Shown here: positions 33,194-38,091 of the stretch, in pieces
How positions within the stretch are numbered: position 1 is the stretch's first letter
Layout: each line of letters begins with the position of its first letter
NCBI GenBank assembly: GCA_028282195.1
Contig: JANQII010000084.1
Coordinates: 1 to 38,091, forward strand
Source of the DNA: Prolixibacteraceae bacterium
GTDB lineage: Bacteria; Bacteroidota; Bacteroidia; Bacteroidales; Prolixibacteraceae
DNA: 38,091 nt
Reading direction: 5' to 3'
Translations under genes and position numbers: made by a program
The notes under the pieces: generated by a model
The model's input: the letters and a program-made list of their open reading frames with translations, nothing else
The model's database searches: none
What the model was told of the DNA's origin: nothing

Positions 33194-36100
33194 TTAAAAA
33201 CTCAGGTTCACGCCTAGTGTAAATGTTTTTGGATTTGGGAAAGATGCATAGTCCATACCTGCACCATTAATTGCAGATGAACCTCCACCCTCAGGGCTAT
33301 TGGCTTCTGGGTTAAAACCAACTACGTACTTGTCATGCAAGTATAAATTTTCAGCAGAAAAATAGACCCTTGCTTTAGAAATATATTTACCAAGTAGGTT
33401 TTGGTCAATTTCATAACCTATCGTTAAATTTTTTATCCGCCAGTAATCCCCATCAAACAAATCCAAGGTAGTTTCCTTTGCATTTCCATCTGAGTACGGA
33501 AATTGTCCACCAGACACTCTCGGGTATTTTGCATCTGTGTTTTCAGTTGTCCAACGATCAGCAAAGTAAGCATACTTATTGTGCCTTCTTCCAATCGAGT
33601 TAAAGTTCCCGGGCTCCCTTCCAGCTGCATTGTATATTTTATTTCCCCCGGCACCTGCAATCACCATGCTTACATCAAAGTTTTTGTATTTTAAGGTATT
33701 TGTAATACCGAAGGTATATTTTGCCATAGGTTGTCCTACTACGGCACGATCCTCTTCATTTATCTTTCCATCATTATTTATATCTGCAATTTTAACATCG
33801 CCAACGCGGGGGGTACCCACATCATATTCAACATTATGGGCATCCAATTCAGCCTGATCATTGTAGATACCATCTGCTTTCCACATATATAAAGAACCAA
33901 TTGCTTCGCCCACACGTGTAAGGTTGCTTTTGGCATACCAGGGACCATCCAGTATTTCAGCATCCGGCTCATTCATTTTTGTTACTTCGTTATCATTAAT
34001 ATTGAATACAAAAGTAGTCCTCCATGATAAGTCGTTCTTTAAAATATTTACGGACGTAATTTCCAGGTCAATACCTTTATTTACAACCTCTCCAACATTT
34101 TGCCTTCCCTGGCTGTATCCTGAGATTGTGGGAAGGGGTACGTTCAACAGAAGATCCGAGGTCGTATTTTTGTAGTAGTCAGCATTTAGCTGTAATCGCC
34201 CATTCCATAAGCCTGCATCCAGTCCCAGGTTAATCGAATTGTTTTTTTCCCATTTTAATTCAGGGTTTTCTACCTGGCTTGAATTTACAGCATATCCCCC
34301 TACGGGTGAACCATTGAAAACAGCAGTTACTGGTGACAACAATCCATATTGGTCATAATCCCCGATTTGATTATTTCCTGTCTGCCCCCATGAAAAGCGC
34401 AGTTTTAATAAATTCATTATTGGAATGTTAAAGAATTCCTCATTATTGATTTTCCAACCAACAGAAGCAGCAGGAAATATCCCCCAGCGTGTATTGGAAC
34501 CAAAACGGGAACTACCATCCCTTCTGACGCTTACACTTAAAAGGTATTTATTTTCATAACCGTACATCACTCTTCCTAAATAGGAAACCAGCCCCCAATT
34601 ATTGATATTATTGCTTACATTGCTGAAAGTTGTTGCTCCATTCAACGTTGGAACCGTACCATTGGCGAATCCATCACCCCTGATTGCAGAATTCTCAGTA
34701 TTTTGTTTCTGTGAAGTGTACCCTAATAATAAGTCAACATTATGCTTTTCAAATGATTTATCATAATGAAGAGTTGTTTCACTAAGCCAGTTCGTCGAAC
34801 GAGTTGTCCACCGCTCAGCCCTGATGGCATCCCAACGGTTACCAGGGTTAAATTTACGCCTGTCTGTACTTACATAAATAAACCCGAAGCTTGATTTTAA
34901 TGCCAGGCCAGGTAATAATTCGACATTGATATAAGTATTACTAAGTATCTGACCTCTTTTTAAATGATCATCAATAAATTCGGCCCTATCCAGTGATCTT
35001 GATCCTTCAACACTTAATCCATATAAAGGATTTTCGTAAACCATAGCTTTTGCCGGATCATAACTATTAACTCGATATACATCAAGTGGGACAAAAGCAG
35101 CATGGGCCAAAATATGGTTCAATGCATTCCCTTTACCATGTGTCTGGGTTTCTTGTTTATCACTGTAGCCCGCTTCAATACTGGAGCCAATCTCAACATG
35201 AGGGTTAATTTTGAAACTTGCATTCATGCGCGATGTAAGTTTTTCAAAACCGGCACCTTGAATAATACCATCCTGATCATAATAATTGATACTTGCGAAA
35301 AAATTAGATTTGTCGGTTCCACTGCTCAACGAAATCTCATGCCCCTGGACATTACCAGACTTGAAGAAATCTTCAATATGGTCATAACTTTCATCTTCGG
35401 GAATATTCCAATCCACAAAAGAGCCGGTTCCGTTTACATCTTCATAAGCTTCTTTGATTAAGCTCCTTTGCTCCGGGCCACTAAGCATATCTATTAACTT
35501 TTCGGCACGCTGGATTCCAACATATCCATTGTATGAAACGTCGATTTTCCCCTTTTGCCCTTTCTTTGTTGTAATTATTACAACCCCACCAGCACCTCTG
35601 GATCCGTATATTGCAGCAGCAGAAGCATCTTTTAACACTTCAATTGATTCCACCGCATTCATATTCAGGGTTCCAATAATACTTGCATCAAGTATTGGAA
35701 GTCCATCAATTACATACAATGGACCGCTCCCAGCATTAATCGAATTTACCCCTCGGATCATGAACTGAGGCGAACTGCCCGGACCTCCATTTCCCTGCCT
35801 GACAGTGACACCAGCTAATTGCCCTTGTAATGCAGTTTCCAAACGCCCAACGGGCCTGTTTCCCAAAACTTCAGATTTTACTTTAGATACGGAATAAGTA
35901 AGGTCAGCACTTTTTTTAAAACCATATCCTACTGCAACAACCTCTTCAATGCCAATTGCATCAGCTACTAGCGTAACATTTATTAAGGTCTGATCGCCAA
36001 TTTGAAGTTCCTGTGAAATCATCCCCACAAAGGAAAAAATCAGAGTCGCATCATCTGGGACATTCCCCAAAGCAAAGTTTCCATCAAAATCAGTAATCGT

Positions 36101-36577
36101 TCCCTGAGTCGTACCTTTAATAATGATTGAAACGCCAGGTAAAGGTTGCCCTGAAGAATCAGATACATTTCCTGTTACATTTTTCTGTTGAGTTGAATTA
36201 ATAATGGATTTTGAAGACTTTAGTACAATAAAGTTATTTTCCATGATTTTGTACACAACACTCTTTTGCTTAAATAATTCATCAAGAACTTCTTTAATGG
36301 TACTATTTTCAACATCCAGGTTTAGTTTTTCATTGACATTGAGCTTTGCCTCTTCATAAAAGAACCGGTATTCACTTTGTTCTTCAATCAGTTCAATTAC
36401 TTCACGAATTGAGATATTTTCTTCATTTAAGCTAAACCGTTTATTCTGGGAATAGACGGAAGCTGTACTTTGGAGAATTCCCAATACCATAAAAATCAGA
36501 AATAGTTTCATAATTAAAAATCCTTTTCGAATCAGACGAATTGCTCCGTCATCATCCATTTTCTTGTTTTTTTTCAT
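33194..36577 (-). CDS. SusC-family TonB-dependent transducer (module D)
   Basis: Intact importer of 1127 aa. Signal segment about 20-44, STN domain about 47-118 (VIELIEEQSEYRFFYEEAKL), carboxypeptidase-regulatory-like domain about 132-207 (QPLPGVSIIIKGTTQG), plug about 213-345 (VAVGYGFKKSADLTYSVSKV, LYVIDGLPILDA, LKDASAAAIYGSRGAGGVVI). The barrel ends TLGVNLSF. The periplasmic-side domains are very like those of modules A and C, while the barrel differs, as expected for different ligands. STN and the adjacent FecR imply ECF control, although no sigma gene is in view. Confidence 0.96.
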   Translation of the reverse strand: MKKNKKMDDDGAIRLIRKGFLIMKLFLIFMVLGILQSTASVYSQNKRFSLNEENISIREVIELIEEQSEYRFFYEEAKLNVNEKLNLDVENSTIKEVLDELFKQKSVVYKIMENNFIVLKSSKSIINSTQQKNVTGNVSDSSGQPLPGVSIIIKGTTQGTITDFDGNFALGNVPDDATLIFSFVGMISQELQIGDQTLINVTLVADAIGIEEVVAVGYGFKKSADLTYSVSKVKSEVLGNRPVGRLETALQGQLAGVTVRQGNGGPGSSPQFMIRGVNSINAGSGPLYVIDGLPILDASIIGTLNMNAVESIEVLKDASAAAIYGSRGAGGVVIITTKKGQKGKIDVSYNGYVGIQRAEKLIDMLSGPEQRSLIKEAYEDVNGTGSFVDWNIPEDESYDHIEDFFKSGNVQGHEISLSSGTDKSNFFASINYYDQDGIIQGAGFEKLTSRMNASFKINPHVEIGSSIEAGYSDKQETQTHGKGNALNHILAHAAFVPLDVYRVNSYDPAKAMVYENPLYGLSVEGSRSLDRAEFIDDHLKRGQILSNTYINVELLPGLALKSSFGFIYVSTDRRKFNPGNRWDAIRAERWTTRSTNWLSETTLHYDKSFEKHNVDLLLGYTSQKQNTENSAIRGDGFANGTVPTLNGATTFSNVSNNINNWGLVSYLGRVMYGYENKYLLSVSVRRDGSSRFGSNTRWGIFPAASVGWKINNEEFFNIPIMNLLKLRFSWGQTGNNQIGDYDQYGLLSPVTAVFNGSPVGGYAVNSSQVENPELKWEKNNSINLGLDAGLWNGRLQLNADYYKNTTSDLLLNVPLPTISGYSQGRQNVGEVVNKGIDLEITSVNILKNDLSWRTTFVFNINDNEVTKMNEPDAEILDGPWYAKSNLTRVGEAIGSLYMWKADGIYNDQAELDAHNVEYDVGTPRVGDVKIADINNDGKINEEDRAVVGQPMAKYTFGITNTLKYKNFDVSMVIAGAGGNKIYNAAGREPGNFNSIGRRHNKYAYFADRWTTENTDAKYPRVSGGQFPYSDGNAKETTLDLFDGDYWRIKNLTIGYEIDQNLLGKYISKARVYFSAENLYLHDKYVVGFNPEANSPEGGGSSAINGAGMDYASFPNPKTFTLGVNLSF

Positions 36578-36590
36578 AAATTTGAAAACT

Positions 36591-36688
36591 GTTAGTTAAA
36601 CATGGTGCTATTGACTGCGAATCGATTAGCACGGTTAATTATCACTAGCGAAGCCGGAAAATACTGCGAATATTTCCCGGCTTTTTTT
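36591..36688 (+). ncRNA. Candidate cis-antisense RNA with twin CUGCGAA loops (module D)
   Basis: About 98 nt predicted on the plus strand between a TAAATTTG box (36577-36584) and a T7 tract ending at 36688. Hairpin 1 is GCTATTGA-CTGCGAA-TCGATTAGC (36607-36630, one bulge and one U-G pair); hairpin 2 is the terminator GCCGGAAAATA-CTGCGAA-TATTTCCCGGC (36653-36681). Both have the loop CUGCGAA, and a GGTTAATT stretch lies between, parallel to module C. The 5' end is inferred. Confidence 0.42.
36653..36688 (+). terminator. Plus-strand terminator overlapping the fecR stop (module D)
   Basis: 11-bp stem with a 7-nt loop followed by T7 on the plus strand, running into the fecR TAA (36687-36689). One internal position is an A-C mismatch on the plus strand but a G-U pair on the minus strand, so unlike modules A and B this single site favours the other strand; the T-tract still points to plus. 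Confidence 0.62.
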
Positions 36689-37676
36689 ATTTGGCTGAGT
36701 AGATTGTTATTTGATCTCCTTTTTTAGTATAGTTCAATGATGATGTAAACTTAATGGCCTCAAGAACAGTTTTTAAATCCTGGTCTTTGATGGATCCTGT
36801 ATAAATTCGTTGTTTGACTGTATCGTCGCTAAAAGCAATTTGAACCCCAAATCTTCGTTCAAGTTTTTTTGACAATTCTTCAATTGTTTCCCCGTTGAAT
36901 GTTAAGATTCCCCTGGTCCAGTCTGTATATCTGCTATCGTCGTACGCGAATTTCCGGATTGTATTTGTTGTTTTATTATATTCCGCAGATTCAGTAGGTT
37001 TCAATAGTATACTTTGACCATCTTCCAGATTAATCTTCACTTTACCACTTTCCAGGTAAGCAGTTGTACTTTCATCATTTTTGTAACTTGAAACATTGAA
37101 TTTTGTACCAATTACTTCAACCTGAAAATGGTTTGTTTCAACAAAAAATGGTTTGGATTTATCGTGACTTACCTCAAAATAACCTTCTCCATAAAGGGAA
37201 ACTGTTCTATTGTTCGAGTCGAAAGAAGATTTAAATTTCAAAATTGAACCACTATTGAGTTGCACCGTGGAGCCATCTGGTAAAAGAACGGTGGAGCGCT
37301 CACTATTTGGAACGATAATTTCAGTATAAGCCGACTGGTAAATATTGTTTTCAGATTGAAATACAAAGTATCCGATTGTCCCCGAGAATAATGCAACCAG
37401 AACAATGATAGCTGCATATTTCAACCCATTCAATTGAATGGTTTTTCTTTCGGGGGTATTGTTCAGTTCTTTTATCCTTGCCAGGATTTGCTGAATGGCC
37501 TGTTGTTTTTGCTCAGGATTAATTTCATTATTTAGGCCTGAAAGAATCCAGATGTTCTTAATCCGGGAAAGTTCTTTTTGGCGTTCTTCCGATTCGGCTG
37601 CCCACTTTTTAACGACTTCTTTTTCTTGTTCAGAAGCTTCACTTAAAATATAATTGTAGATTAACTGATCAGTCAT
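36687..37676 (-). CDS. FecR-family anti-sigma factor (module D), sigma partner not in window
   Basis: Regulator of 329 aa. Cytoplasmic part 1-84 (MTDQLIYNYILSEASEQEKE opens like a FecR N-terminus), transmembrane helix about 86-106, FecR core about 118-220 (VPNSERSTVLLPDGSTVQLN, GEGYFEVSHDKSKPF, GTKFNVSSYKND), DUF4974 end about 255-329 (LSKKLERRFGVQIAFSDD, YTGSIKDQDLKTVLEAI). In the other modules the sigma gene lies directly upstream; here 277 bp of non-coding sequence and then the tail of another gene are found instead. Confidence 0.93.
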   Translation of the reverse strand: MTDQLIYNYILSEASEQEKEVVKKWAAESEERQKELSRIKNIWILSGLNNEINPEQKQQAIQQILARIKELNNTPERKTIQLNGLKYAAIIVLVALFSGTIGYFVFQSENNIYQSAYTEIIVPNSERSTVLLPDGSTVQLNSGSILKFKSSFDSNNRTVSLYGEGYFEVSHDKSKPFFVETNHFQVEVIGTKFNVSSYKNDESTTAYLESGKVKINLEDGQSILLKPTESAEYNKTTNTIRKFAYDDSRYTDWTRGILTFNGETIEELSKKLERRFGVQIAFSDDTVKQRIYTGSIKDQDLKTVLEAIKFTSSLNYTKKGDQITIYSAK

Positions 37677-37953
37677 TTTTTTCGCTTTTATATAAACTAA
37701 AGCGAATAAGTCAAAAAATACCCTGAGTCGATTTTTGATTTTTTTTTTGGATTAGGTCAGACTTAAGTTATGGATTAAGGAATAAAGTCCGATGATGGGT
37801 TTCAGTGAGCTGCCCAAAAAAGTAAAAGAATATTTGTCATTCCGTTCGGCAGCTGCCGGATCGGAATCTGTTTCGAGTTACGTTTTACTTGATTGATATA
37901 CCCCGATGCTTCGGGGCTGAATCAAGTTACCAATGATATATTTTTGCAATACA
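37677..37953. repeat. Spacer with two palindromes upstream of fecR D
   Basis: No gene is seen. It contains an imperfect palindrome ATTCCG...CGGAAT with GGCAGCTGCC at its centre (37839-37867) and the hairpin CCCCGATGCTTCGGGG (37901-37916), of the same GC-rich kind as elsewhere in the window; the latter may end the gene to the right. A minus-strand TTTG-N19-TATAAAAG just ahead of fecR is a weak promoter candidate. Confidence 0.45.
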
Positions 37954-38091
37954 TTAATATTCAGTAATTACAAGATTAAGCTCAGAAGCTAACCGGTTCA
38001 TGGTCTTTAGTTTCTGTAGCTTAATTTGTTCTTCATATTTCTTTACCCCGATTTCTGCATAATTTACTCCTTTTACCATTACCCGCCAGTA
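37954..38091 (-). CDS. 3' end of an unidentified gene, cut by the window edge
   Basis: Forty-five codons are open on the minus strand from the window edge to a TAA at 37954-37956. The residues (YWRVMVKGVNYAEIGVKK, then YEEQIKLQKLKTMNRLASEL) form a basic, probably helical tail that reminds me of the C-terminal ends of some insertion-sequence transposases, but I cannot name a family. If it is a mobile element, it may have displaced the sigma gene of module D. Confidence 0.5.
   Translation of the reverse strand, partial: YWRVMVKGVNYAEIGVKKYEEQIKLQKLKTMNRLASELNLVITEY

Noticed and set aside
1-38091. tRNA, rRNA or riboswitch elements
   Set aside because: Nothing with a T-loop GTTCGA/acceptor-stem layout or a known riboswitch core was recognised in the spacers on reading.

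Overview
The window looks like a chromosomal segment of a Bacteroidota organism, most likely class Bacteroidia (a Marinilabiliales/Prolixibacteraceae-type lineage is my inference, not proven). The reasons are: four SusC/SusD outer-membrane uptake pairs, FecR-type anti-sigma factors with the C-terminal DUF4974 fold, ECF sigma factors, A-rich start contexts without Shine-Dalgarno sites, and TAnnTTTG promoter boxes. Nearly everything is on the minus strand.

Layout: four trans-envelope signalling/uptake modules stand in tandem, each reading right to left as ECF sigma -> FecR anti-sigma -> SusC (with an N-terminal STN signalling domain) -> SusD lipoprotein. Module A (708-7658) has a SusC broken by a one-base frameshift. 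Module B (8208-15151) has a SusD_2-type SusD and a divergently transcribed GH16-family glycoside hydrolase lipoprotein (15364-16287). An ISAs1-family insertion sequence (16512-17718) with a frameshifted transposase follows. Module C (17827-30588) is the longest operon: behind sigma/FecR/SusC/SusD it carries a URO-D-family protein, a DeoC-family aldolase, a PfkB sugar kinase, a GRP/RhaT-type sugar permease and a Tat-exported lipoprotein joining a barrel-like hydrolase region to a SUMF1-like domain. A 140-bp MITE-like repeat and one plus-strand gene of unknown function (30867-31604) separate it from module D (31845-37676), which has SusD, SusC and FecR but no sigma gene before the right edge, where the 3' end of another gene begins (37954-38091).

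How the parts work together: SusC/SusD pairs import a ligand across the outer membrane. The STN domain of SusC signals to FecR in the inner membrane, which controls the ECF sigma that drives susCD. Module C probably couples this uptake to a deoxyribose-like catabolic route (permease -> kinase -> aldolase), although the kinase lacks the usual ribose-binding Asn/Asp motif, so the true substrate is open.

Most interesting observation: all four FecR-SusC spacers contain a strong hairpin with its T-tract on the plus strand, opposite to the operon, and in two cases the T-tract runs into the fecR stop codon. This is what the 3' ends of cis-antisense sRNAs (as described for DonS-type PUL RNAs in Bacteroides fragilis) would look like. 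In modules C and D the predicted RNA has two hairpins with the same loop sequence (CUCGAA twice, CUGCGAA twice), which suggests a structured RNA family. Other points are a long nested inverted repeat (144-563), many GC-rich palindromes between genes, and two frameshifts, both in homopolymers.
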